64,000 nucleotides of DNA from Candidatus Zixiibacteriota bacterium (GTDB taxonomy: Bacteria > Zixibacteria > MSB-5A5 > WJJR01): NCBI GenBank assembly GCA_040752595.1, contig JBFMGX010000004.1, positions 301,346-365,345 of the forward strand, written 5' to 3'. Below are positions 10,750 to 18,525 of this stretch, in pieces. The notes under the pieces were generated by a model that did no database searches, was not told the origin of the DNA, and worked only from the letters and a program-made list of their open reading frames with translations. How positions within the stretch are numbered: the first letter of the stretch is position 1; the number at the start of each line of letters is the position of its first letter. The position numbers were made by a program, and so were the translations under genes.

Positions 10750-12173
10750 GACTCGGCGAGGTCCTTCAGGATCGACTTCACTTCTGCGATCAGGTCGGAA
10801 CGGGGGATCGTTCTTTGGCCGACGCGTTTCTCGACCCACTCCTGGCGGTCTTTGGTCTGCACCTTCTGTGTCTCGATGACCTTCAGGTTCTTGATTGAGA
10901 CCTGGTCGGATGCGAATTCATTCGAGCCGGCAATCACAGCGATCGGAATCTCCAATCGGTCGGCGTACTTGAGTTGCTTGCCGATGGAAGTCGCCTCACC
11001 GGTGTACATCTCAGTATGGATACCGGCTGAACGCAGCTCATGCGCCAGCCGGGCGTAGTCAACAATCCGATCTTTGTCCATCACGGTCACGATGACATCC
11101 GCGGTCGAGGGGCGCATACGGAAGCCATCGAGACGTTGCACGGCGGCCACCAGCCGGTCGATTCCGATCGAGGCCCCGGTGGCGGGGACAGGCGTGCCGG
11201 TGAAGGCGCCGATCAGCCCATCGTAGCGGCCGCCGCCCATGACGCTGCCAATCCCGGCGGTGCGCGGGTCGGTCAGCACCGCCTCGAACACGGGGCCGGT
11301 GTAGTAGTCGAGTCCCCGTGCAATACTAACGTCAATAGCAGCGTCGTTACGATCAATGCCCAGCGCGTCAAGATACTCATGAATCTCGCGCAGCTCGCCG
11401 ATGCCCTCCTCGGCACCGGAGACATTGCGGAAGAGGGCGCCCACGTCGCGCAGAACCTCCGTGCGCAAACCGGCGGGAATGGCGAGAAACGCTTCGAGCC
11501 GATCGATCTGTTTCTTGTCCAGGCCCAGGCCGGGAATCAACGCGCCGGAGTCATCCTTGCGCCCCGGCCCGAGCTCGAGACGCACGGCGTCCCGTCCCTG
11601 TTTCTCGAGTTTGTCGAGCACGCGGAAGACGGCATGCGCCATGCCGGCGGGAATGCCCGCGTACGACAGCAGACTGTTCAGGATCTTGCGATTGCTGAAA
11701 CGGATCCGCGAGGCCAGCCCGAGACGTGCAAACGACTCATGGATGGCGGCGATGATCTCGGCGTCGGCGATCATCGCGTCGGTGCCGACGGTGTCGATGT
11801 CGAACTGGATGAACTCACGGAAGCGGCCGGGATCGGGCTTGTCGAATCGCCAGACCGGCTGGATCTGATAGCGCTTGAACGGACGGGGGAGGTCGACATA
11901 CTGCGCGACGACACGCGACAGCGGGGCGGTCAGATCGAAGCGCAGGCCGACGCGGTTCCCCTCGGGCTCGTCGAACATGTAGATCTGCTTGCTGGTCTCC
12001 TCGCCATAAGCCAGCAACGTCTCCCTGTATTCCAGCGCCGGCGTCGCCAACGGCGCAAAGCCGTACGACTCATAGACCTCGCGCACCTGCGCGGTGATCC
12101 GTTCCCGCAGCAGCATCTCACCGGGCAGCAGATCGCGAAAACCCTTGAGGAGCTTCGGTTCTACCGGAGGCAT
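10746..12173 (-). CDS. hisS: Histidyl-tRNA synthetase, alpha-proteobacterial-type (divergent) form
   Basis: 475 residues, class II synthetase charging tRNA-His. Start chosen at ATG 12173 (MPPVEPKLLKGFRDLLPGE) because AGGGAG at 12181-12186 lies 7 bases upstream; the ATG at 12179 would be too close. Motif 2 reads KPDPGRFREFIQFDIDTVG and the histidine-binding motif IARGLDYYTGPVFEA. To my knowledge these match the divergent HisRS of Caulobacter and relatives (RFRQFMQFDADTVG, RGLxYYTGP) rather than the common bacterial form (RYRQFHQ, RGLDYYN). The tRNA-His gene lies 31 bases upstream on the same strand and has the matching unusual identity elements. The TAG stop is part of an intergenic palindrome. 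Confidence 0.95.
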   Translation of the reverse strand: MPPVEPKLLKGFRDLLPGEMLLRERITAQVREVYESYGFAPLATPALEYRETLLAYGEETSKQIYMFDEPEGNRVGLRFDLTAPLSRVVAQYVDLPRPFKRYQIQPVWRFDKPDPGRFREFIQFDIDTVGTDAMIADAEIIAAIHESFARLGLASRIRFSNRKILNSLLSYAGIPAGMAHAVFRVLDKLEKQGRDAVRLELGPGRKDDSGALIPGLGLDKKQIDRLEAFLAIPAGLRTEVLRDVGALFRNVSGAEEGIGELREIHEYLDALGIDRNDAAIDVSIARGLDYYTGPVFEAVLTDPRTAGIGSVMGGGRYDGLIGAFTGTPVPATGASIGIDRLVAAVQRLDGFRMRPSTADVIVTVMDKDRIVDYARLAHELRSAGIHTEMYTGEATSIGKQLKYADRLEIPIAVIAGSNEFASDQVSIKNLKVIETQKVQTKDRQEWVEKRVGQRTIPRSDLIAEVKSILKDLAES

Positions 12174-12204
12174 GCGCATTCTCCCTATTTCGTGGAAAGA
12201 AAGA

Positions 12205-12278
12205 TACCGGCGTCGGGGGTCGAACCCAAGACCTCCTGATCCACAGTCAGGCGCTCTAACCAACTGAGCTACGCCGGC
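12205..12278 (-). tRNA. tRNA-His (anticodon GTG), G1:U72, A73, no encoded G-1
   Basis: 74 nt without CCA. Acceptor GCCGGCG pairs with CGCCGGT, leaving a G1:U72 wobble pair and A73. The anticodon stem CCTGA/TCAGG frames loop CTGTGGA with anticodon GTG. D-arm GCTCAGTTGGTTAGAGC and T-arm TTGGG-TTCGACC-CCCGA are normal. The base before G1 is T, so the usual tRNA-His G-1 is not encoded, and A73 replaces C73. CCA is not encoded. It sits directly upstream of hisS and is probably co-transcribed with it. Confidence 0.96.
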
Positions 12279-12500
12279 ACGTTGCCCCGCACGAAGTTAT
12301 CGGCCGCCGGGAGGGAATGCAACAGGAAAGCCGGGACGTCATGTGATGGCTTGGCCTCGTGTCCCCGGCGAGAGTGCCATCGGGTGTCCATACACGGCGC
12401 CACAGATTTTCCGGCGGTTCATCGGACCCTTGGCAGAGTCGTCGTTTGCACCCTATCTTCCCTGCGCCCTGCCATCTCCGACAGGGGAAAGGAGTCTGCC

Positions 12501-14648
12501 ATGTTGTTGCATTGTGCTTTGAGCGTTCGCCGTGCGTTGCTGGCGGCCGCGATCCTCCTGGCCGTGACCGCGATCACCGCCACGGCAGCCCCGCCGTCGA
12601 CCAAGGTCGAACCGGTGGTTGATACACTCCACGGAGTCGTGATCACCGACCCCTATCGCTGGCTCGAAGACCAAAACAGCCCGGCCACGCGCGCCTGGCT
12701 CGACAGCCAGATTGCGTACACGGAGTCGTTCATCCCCAAGTTCGCCTCGCTCGACGCCATCAAGAAGCGCTTCACCGAACTGGTGCGCATCGACCGCGTC
12801 TCTGCCCCATCTCGTCATGGGAAACGGTACTTCTACGTCCGGCGCAAAGCCGATCAGGAACTGTGGACGACGTGGTGCCGTGAGGGGAAGGATGGCCCCG
12901 AGAAGCTCCTGCTCGATCCCCACACGTTGAGCCAGGACTTTCGGACGAACGCCGCTCTGAGCGATGTCTCGGAGGATGGGATGCTGATGGCGTACTCGAT
13001 CCGTCAGGGGGGACAGGATGAGGAGGAAATCCACTTCCGCAACATCGACACCGGCGAGGAACCCCCCGATGTCTTTCCCGCCAACGTCTATTTCGGGATG
13101 TCGATTGCATTGGACAAGAAGGGTTGCTACTACGCCAAGCGCATCGAGGGCGGCGCCGACCGGGTGTTCTATCACCAATTCGGGACACCGATGGCCGAGG
13201 ATCGCCTGGTCTTCGGCGAGGGGTATGGCCCAGAGGAAATCGTCGGCGCCTCGCTCTCCGAGGATCGGCGCACGCTGCAGTTGGCTGTCTACTACGGCGC
13301 GGGCGGCAGCAAGTGCGAGCTGTTTGTCAAGGATGTGATGAACGACGGCCCGGTGGTTCCCGTGGTGACCGGGATCGATGCGCTCTTCTATGGGTCCGTC
13401 ATCGGCGACAAGATCTACATCCAGACCAACCAGGACGCCCCAAACTGGAAGATCATGCAGGCGGACCTGGCAAACCCCGCGCGGGAGACCTGGCGCACCG
13501 TCGTGCCCGAGGCGCAGATGCCGATCGAGGCCATCAGCTATGTCGGCGGGAAGATCTTCGTCAACTACCTGGAGAACGTCGCCAATAAGGTGAAAATCTT
13601 CGGCCCCAACGGCGAGCCGCAGGGCGAGTTGCCGCTTCCCGGCATCGGTTCCGGCGGATCGCTCTACGGACGCTGGGATGACCTGGAAGGGTACTACTCT
13701 TTCACGACGTACAACATTCCCGGATCGATCTATCACTACGATCTCGCCACCGGCCAAAGCGATGTGTGGTTCAAGCCGGACGTGCCGTTCGATGGGAGCG
13801 GCTTCGAAGTCGAGCAGGTGTGGTACACGTCAAAGGACGGCACTCGTGTCCCGATGTTCCTCGCCCATCGCAAAGGGCTGACAAAGGATGGGAACAATCC
13901 GGTCTTCCTGACCGGGTATGGCGGATTCAATGCCTCCAGCGGCGCGTATTTCTCACCGGTCTACGCCACTTGGATGGAGGCCGGCGGCATTGTCGCCGCA
14001 CCGGCGCTGCGCGGCGGCGGCGAATACGGCGAGAAGTGGCACCAGGAAGGAATGCTCGACAGGAAACAGAACGTCTTCGACGACTTCATCGGCGCCGGCC
14101 AGTGGCTGGTGGACAACAAGTACACCAAGCCGTCGCGTCTGGCGATCAGCGGCGGCAGCAATGGCGGCCTCCTTGTGGGCGCGGTGAGCAACCAGCGCCC
14201 CGATTTGTTCCAGGCCGTGGTCTGCTGGCACCCGCTCTTGGACATGCTGCGCTACCACCGGTCGATGATGGGGCCGTACTGGATTTCCGAATACGGTTCC
14301 GCCGACTCGGCCCACCAGTTCCCTTATCTGCGCGCCTACTCACCGTATCAAAACGTCAAGACCGGTGTGAAATACCCGGCGTTCTTGTTCATCACCGGCG
14401 ACGGCGACACACGGGTCGATCCGATGCATGCGCGCAAGATGACGGCACTCTTGCAGGCGACCGAAGGGGACAGCACGCCGATTCTGCTCTACTATGATCT
14501 GAAGTCGGGCCACGTCGGAACCAATCCGGTGAGCAAGACGATCACCGACAACTCGATCCAGCTGGGATACCTGATGTGGCAGCTCGGGATGGAGTACGCC
14601 GGCGGACCAGGCGGGACGACCGAATCGAAGGCGCCCGCGACGGAGTGA
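12501..14648 (+). CDS. Prolyl oligopeptidase family (S9A), exported
   Basis: 715 residues. The ATG at 12501 follows AAAGGAG by 6 bases and gives a signal peptide (RRALLAAAILLAVTAITATA). The N-terminus of the mature part, VDTLHGVVITDPYRWLED, is characteristic of prolyl endopeptidases. A seven-bladed propeller is followed by the hydrolase domain: Ser in SGGSNGGLLVG, Asp in GDGDTRVDPMHARK and His in SGHVG. It cleaves post-proline bonds in short peptides, here probably in the periplasm. With the S46 and S9C enzymes it makes a third exported peptidase within 15 kb. A GTGGGC-GGA-GCCCAC hairpin follows the stop and could terminate transcription, but has no T tract. Confidence 0.93.
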   Translation: MLLHCALSVRRALLAAAILLAVTAITATAAPPSTKVEPVVDTLHGVVITDPYRWLEDQNSPATRAWLDSQIAYTESFIPKFASLDAIKKRFTELVRIDRVSAPSRHGKRYFYVRRKADQELWTTWCREGKDGPEKLLLDPHTLSQDFRTNAALSDVSEDGMLMAYSIRQGGQDEEEIHFRNIDTGEEPPDVFPANVYFGMSIALDKKGCYYAKRIEGGADRVFYHQFGTPMAEDRLVFGEGYGPEEIVGASLSEDRRTLQLAVYYGAGGSKCELFVKDVMNDGPVVPVVTGIDALFYGSVIGDKIYIQTNQDAPNWKIMQADLANPARETWRTVVPEAQMPIEAISYVGGKIFVNYLENVANKVKIFGPNGEPQGELPLPGIGSGGSLYGRWDDLEGYYSFTTYNIPGSIYHYDLATGQSDVWFKPDVPFDGSGFEVEQVWYTSKDGTRVPMFLAHRKGLTKDGNNPVFLTGYGGFNASSGAYFSPVYATWMEAGGIVAAPALRGGGEYGEKWHQEGMLDRKQNVFDDFIGAGQWLVDNKYTKPSRLAISGGSNGGLLVGAVSNQRPDLFQAVVCWHPLLDMLRYHRSMMGPYWISEYGSADSAHQFPYLRAYSPYQNVKTGVKYPAFLFITGDGDTRVDPMHARKMTALLQATEGDSTPILLYYDLKSGHVGTNPVSKTITDNSIQLGYLMWQLGMEYAGGPGGTTESKAPATE

Positions 14649-14807
14649 TGCAAACAGTGGGCGGAGCCCACTGTTCTGTCCGGTGCGCATCCCAATCCTG
14701 TCCCACGTCGGCAGGGCACGTGATCCACGTTTGACCACGGCGATGCGCAGGCGCGCCGCGGGTTGACCCCACGGCGCGCCGTTGCTGTCAATGCGCCGTC
14801 GCGGCGG

Positions 14808-15341
14808 CTATAGCCCGCACGGATCGCAGAATTCGGTCGCCGCGCTGTACCCCCGGAAAGCGACGTTGACAACCTTGACGACATCCTGCACCGTTGTGAC
14901 GCCGTCGCAGTTGACATCGGTGCGCTCCTTCGGGCACTGCGGGTCGAACACCGGCGCCGAACCACGGAAGGCGACATTCACCGTTTGCACGACGTCCTGC
15001 ACATTCGCCACAGAGTCGCATTGTGGGTCGCCGTGGCAGGGGCAATCGCAGGCACCGCCACCCACTCCGTACCAGAACCCGATCCCAAGGTCGAAGCTCA
15101 CGGAATTCGTTTTCCCGGCCGCTGTCTGACCAACGGAAAGACCCAGCGCGTAGCTTGGCGAGACCGTTGTGATCTGGCCGCCATTGTTGATTGAATGCCA
15201 GTTCAGGTCGAAGTTCGGCGCTTGCGCGGCGGCCGTCACCGGAGGGCCGGGTGTCTCCGCCCCGGTGTATCCCGCCCCGATGGCGACGGACGCCAGAGCC
15301 GCTGCCATGAGGTGCGCTCTCAAGGCACGATTCCGTCTCAT
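14808..15341 (-). CDS. Small exported protein with dockerin-like C-terminal module
   Basis: 177 residues; the ATG at 15341 follows AAGGAGG. The signal peptide is followed by about 70 residues (NFDLNWHSINNGGQITTVSP...) of unknown fold ending in FDLGIGFWYGVGGG, then the module CDCPCHGDPQCDSVANVQD with VVQTVNVAFRG, and RTDVNCDGVTTVQDVV with VNVAFRG, ending FCDPCGL. The second half-site has the EF-hand spacing D-x-N-x-D-G...D with a Cys at position 4. The gene begins 2 bases after the stop of the larger upstream gene, so the two form an operon. No enzymatic domain; perhaps a cell-surface component. Confidence 0.82.
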   Translation of the reverse strand: MRRNRALRAHLMAAALASVAIGAGYTGAETPGPPVTAAAQAPNFDLNWHSINNGGQITTVSPSYALGLSVGQTAAGKTNSVSFDLGIGFWYGVGGGACDCPCHGDPQCDSVANVQDVVQTVNVAFRGSAPVFDPQCPKERTDVNCDGVTTVQDVVKVVNVAFRGYSAATEFCDPCGL

Positions 15342-15342
15342 G

Positions 15343-16842
15343 TCATCGGCCTCCTTCGCGGTCGGGCCGTGCAGACTCCGCCACGCGCAACCGCTCCGTC
15401 AACGCCTGAAGTTCGGCGCGCAGCGTGGCCAGCTCACGTTCGATTCGCGCCGTATGGAATACCTGCGCTGCGGCCTGCTCGGCAGCGATGTCCTGGGCGC
15501 TCAACCCGGGCGTCGTCACAGCTCCCCTCTTGAACCGGTCCTGTCCCATGGCAGCAACAAGGGGTGGGGGCGCATCACCGTAGGCCGTTGGGAAGAAAGC
15601 CACCGTCAGCTGTCTGTCACGGACCTGAAACGTACCCGTCAATTCCCGGCCCAAGAGATAGAGAGTGGAGAGGCCCTCTCCCACGCTGAAGAGCCCGTGG
15701 ACAGTGACCACTTGTTGATACGGCCCGGTCGGTAATGCGGCCTCCATCAAGACCTTGAAGTTCTGGCCTGAGGGGATCGAGCCGGATTGGTTAGAGACAG
15801 CAAACACGGCCTCGTCGAAGACACCGGAGAGATGAGTGATGTCAATCGTAAGCGTGCCGATCACAAGGACGTACCCAGCCGCCGGGGCGGTGATGCTGCG
15901 AGACAAAAGGGTCTGTACCGTACCGTCCAGATCGATCAATGTTGTGGCATTGTTGTTCGCCACGCCCGGTTCGTCGCGCTCTTCCAAGGCGGAGATGGCG
16001 TTCTGAGGCAACACAACTCCGTCGTTGCCGGTGATGTCCGCATCCAGGGCAATAGTCGTCGTGCCCTGTGCGTTCCACATATCCAACGTGGCCCCATCTG
16101 TGGTTGATCCGCCTTGGAGTATCATGCCCATGAAGCCGTCCTCCTTGTAGAGCGACAGCCCCCCGCCCGTGAAGGTCGAGGCGTTGAGATGAACAGTCCG
16201 GGTCCCGTCCTCATCAAAAAGGTCCAGTTCCCCGTAGCCGTCACCACGGAGTCTGACTGTCTGCATGCCGGACTGGTAGAACGTGAGGATGGCGGCATCG
16301 GACAGCGACAGGTCGATCCTTGCGTCAAGTACACCATCACCATTCCGGTCGAAATGGAGACTCCCCCCCACCGTGTCCCCTACTTGGGCCAGGTACTCCA
16401 CTCCCGTCTTGCCATTCAATTGCGCCGCCTCCAAGGCAAACGGGGCCGACGCCAGCTTCACACGAGCGAACGTCTCCGCCATCCCAACCGGCGGTCTGAC
16501 GGTGACTTCCAGCCAGCGGGCGGTATCATCGACGAAACGCACCTCCAACGGATGGTCCTTCCCCAAGTAGGCCGTCCACAGCCCATCACTCTGCAGTGTG
16601 ATCACATGGTCTTCGGACTCAACCTCAGGCCACACTTTCATACCGCCGACTTCGGCGTTGAAGATGCGGAACTCGAAGGTGTAAGCACCGGGGCTGATCA
16701 GCGCTCCCCCACTGCCGGTCAGCTTGCCCTGGACGGTCACCGTGGTCGGCGCCCCCTGAGGGTCGACGTCAATCGCCCAGCTTGTCGTCGCCAGCGCCGC
16801 CAGCACTGCCGCGAGAGTCAAGACGAGATTCCTTGTAGTCAT
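15343..16842 (-). CDS. Exported protein of unknown function with C-terminal coiled coil
   Basis: 499 residues from ATG 16842, after AAAGGAGA with 7 bases spacing; the earlier in-frame ATG gives no signal peptide. The signal peptide (LVLTLAAVLAALATTSWA) is followed by a beta-rich segment (TVTVQGKLTGSGGALISPG, YTFEFRIFNAEVGG...LWTAYLGKDHPLEV) and VKLASAPFALEAAQLNGKTG, which recalls surface or tail-fibre-like proteins of uncultured bacteria. The middle has Asp/Gly-rich repeats (FDRNGDGVLDARI, LDMWNAQGTTTIALD). The last 50 residues (RIERELATLRAELQALTERL) form a coiled coil that could trimerise it. A consensus promoter lies upstream and the dockerin-like gene follows. Function not recognised. Confidence 0.8.
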   Translation of the reverse strand: MTTRNLVLTLAAVLAALATTSWAIDVDPQGAPTTVTVQGKLTGSGGALISPGAYTFEFRIFNAEVGGMKVWPEVESEDHVITLQSDGLWTAYLGKDHPLEVRFVDDTARWLEVTVRPPVGMAETFARVKLASAPFALEAAQLNGKTGVEYLAQVGDTVGGSLHFDRNGDGVLDARIDLSLSDAAILTFYQSGMQTVRLRGDGYGELDLFDEDGTRTVHLNASTFTGGGLSLYKEDGFMGMILQGGSTTDGATLDMWNAQGTTTIALDADITGNDGVVLPQNAISALEERDEPGVANNNATTLIDLDGTVQTLLSRSITAPAAGYVLVIGTLTIDITHLSGVFDEAVFAVSNQSGSIPSGQNFKVLMEAALPTGPYQQVVTVHGLFSVGEGLSTLYLLGRELTGTFQVRDRQLTVAFFPTAYGDAPPPLVAAMGQDRFKRGAVTTPGLSAQDIAAEQAAAQVFHTARIERELATLRAELQALTERLRVAESARPDREGGR

Positions 16843-17048
16843 CGCCCAATCTCCTTTCTGTCGTTGCTTGATGTGTACAGCCGCGGCGCGTGACCTGCCC
16901 CACGGCCTGTTCATTTCTCCAGGTTGGTACCGCCGCGACCGGGACAACACTCCAGAGCGAAATGGTAACGGGACGGGGCATGGCTACTCCCGGCACGTGA
17001 AGACGCGCGCTCCGTCCCACCGCCCGGCAGCCCAATCAACCCTTCATC

Positions 17049-17077
17049 GTTCTAATGGAATCCCCCGCGTCTGTCAA
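17049..17077 (-). promoter_or_regulatory. Sigma-70 promoter for the 16842-14808 operon
   Basis: On the minus strand: TTGACA (17077-17072), exactly 17 bases, TAGAAC (17054-17049). The -35 is perfect and the -10 matches at the key T, A and A positions. It leaves a leader of about 200 bases before ATG 16842. Confidence 0.6.
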
Positions 17078-17346
17078 GGGGGATTGTGATGTCCGGCAGG
17101 TGGGTAGGTATATGAGATAGTTATTGTGTGAATATGGCAGGAGCATGCCCGCTGCGCATCCCGATGCGGCTCGATACCGGCACGACATCGGAGCCGCGTC
17201 TGCGCATGGTGAGTCGCAGCCGCGCGGCACGAGGTCTCCGTTCGTTGCCCAAAAAGGAGTTCCCGCTCTCCTGCGGGAGGGGGAGGGAGGGCACGTCCAT
17301 TAGCAGTTGCTGAAAAAACCCAGGAAATGCGGATTGGTCTCACCGT

Positions 17347-17447
17347 TGTCATCCTGGGCGAAGCGGAGGATCTGCTGTTTCTCTCTATGAAACCAACAGC
17401 AGATTCTTCGCCCCGCCCAACAGCGGCGGGGCTCAGAATGACATGGG
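17347..17447. repeat. MITE-like element with TGTCATCC...GAATGACA ends
   Basis: Begins GTCATCCTGGGCGAAGCGGA, has inner inverted arms ATCTGCTGTT / AACAGCAGAT, and ends GGGGCTCAGAATGACAT. Both outer and inner arms are complementary. Relatives are at 18398-18512 and 39229-39317. Confidence 0.7.
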
Positions 17448-17469
17448 TTGGCCTTCTTTGAGCATCCTG

Positions 17470-17945
17470 TTAGAATCTCCAGGCGCCCAATGGTCGATCG
17501 GCCGGATGGCCGGACACCCAACTGAGTAGCCGAGCGATGTCGGCGCTGTCGTTCAGCTCGTCGGCGAACCGCACGATCATGCTGATCGCCGTCACGTCAA
17601 AGCTCGGGCTGTTGATGCAGGTCCCGTTCCACCAGCTCGGATTCGACGGATCCTGATAGGCAGCGTAGAACTCGTCGCCCGCATACCAATCGCCGACCGT
17701 GTACGCGAACCAACCCTGCCAGTTGCCGTTGCAGAATGTCCCCGGTACAGTCCGGTTCGTTCCGGCATTGACCGTGACCGGCGACCCCGAGGCCGCTCCA
17801 CAGACGGTGTGCCCTTGATCTGCGGAGCCCTTCCGGCATCTCCCTTCGGGTACACGCCGTCGGCCGGATCGTAGTCCGTGGCGAACGCCGTCACGGTTGA
17901 ACACAGTGCTGCCAGCACCGCCCCCAGCAGACTGCTCTTTCCCAT
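17470..17945 (-). pseudogene. Small exported protein, frameshifted
   Basis: The ATG at 17945 follows GGGAGGAG and opens MGKSSLLGAVLAALCSTVTA, a signal peptide, then TDYDPADGVYPKGDAG. The frame then breaks near 17810-17820; one missing base restores the frame that continues HTVCGAASGSPVTVNAGTNR and then, as separate stretches, WQGWFAYTVGDWYAGDEFYA, FDVTAISMIVRFADELNDSA and GAWRF. The downstream part is rich in Trp, Tyr and Asn and looks like a genuine secreted domain. Product unknown. Either a young pseudogene or a base-calling error. Confidence 0.65.
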
Positions 17946-18525
17946 GGCACCGCTCCTCCCGAGGAGAGGTTCATACCGCTTCCATCAGAAGATACACCGG
18001 GCCGGTGGGAAGTCAATCGATATTGGGAATTTGTGAACGTGCGGTGGAATCCCCACATGCGATTGCCGCGGCGGGCAACACGCACTGTGGGGGCACGGCG
18101 TGCTTGTCCGCCTCTGGCGGACCGCCCCCGGCATGTTGAGAAACGTCGCTGGTCATGCGACGTAGGGGCGTATTGCAATACGCCCCTACTTGGGATCCGC
18201 ACGCCGTCGTCGTCAAGGGGCTGAAGCCCCTTGTCCTCGGACCGTCGGGATGCGTGATGTTGATCCGCGATCAGAGATCGCGGGCAGACGCAGGAATCGT
18301 CTTATTCGGGCGCGCTCGGTTTCGTAGGGCGGGCACTGCCCGCCATCAGGGGGCTGAAAGCCCCCTGTCCGCGACTCTATCGTGGGCGACACAGCCCTGT
18401 CATCCCGAGCGAAGCGAGGGATCTCTATGGGCAGCCGTCGCGATCACGTCAGATGGCAGTGCCGCCCATGACTCCATCGCAGAGAGATGCTTCGCTACAC
18501 TCAGCATGACAGAGGACCGCGCGTC
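17946..18525. repeat. 580-base gap packed with dispersed palindromic repeats
   Basis: No gene. Contents in order: a GGGGGCACGGCGTGCTTGTC element with a CCGCCTCTGGCGG hairpin (about 18089-18128); a perfect 28-base palindrome with GTAGGGGCGTATTG / CAATACGCCCCTAC halves (18162-18189); AAGGGGCTGAAGCCCCTT (18217-18234); CCGCGATCAGAGATCGCGGG (about 18270); GTAGGGCGGGCACTGCCCGC (18324-18345); CAGGGGGCTGAAAGCCCCCT (18347-18367); and a MITE-like element at 18398-18512 running from TGTCATCCCGAGCGAAGCGA to CAGCATGACA. Confidence 0.75.

Larger units (their letters stand above)
16843..17469. other. 627-base gap: promoter, hairpins and a mobile-looking repeat
   Basis: No gene is supported. It holds the leader and promoter of the operon to its left. 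GGAGTTCCCGCTCTCCTGCGGGAGGG can fold around 17260. The MITE-like element described separately occupies 17347-17447. A 61-codon plus-strand frame at 17128 lacks homology signs and is not called. Confidence 0.6.

Noticed and set aside
11040..12239. 399-codon plus-strand frame opposite hisS and similar antisense frames at 24698-25837, 30399-31781 and 32204-33238
   Set aside because: Each lies opposite a gene with clear family motifs; none shows a fold, ribosome binding site or conserved motif of its own.
14653..14675. Intrinsic terminator after the S9A peptidase (AACAGTGGGC-GGA-GCCCACTGTT)
   Set aside because: Good stem but no T tract, and its GTGGGC...GCCCAC core belongs to the dispersed-repeat type; function as a terminator is not supported by sequence alone.
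17128..17313. Small plus-strand frame in the 16.8-17.5 kb gap
   Set aside because: No ribosome binding site of note, atypical composition, and it overlaps hairpin sequence; no recognisable protein features.
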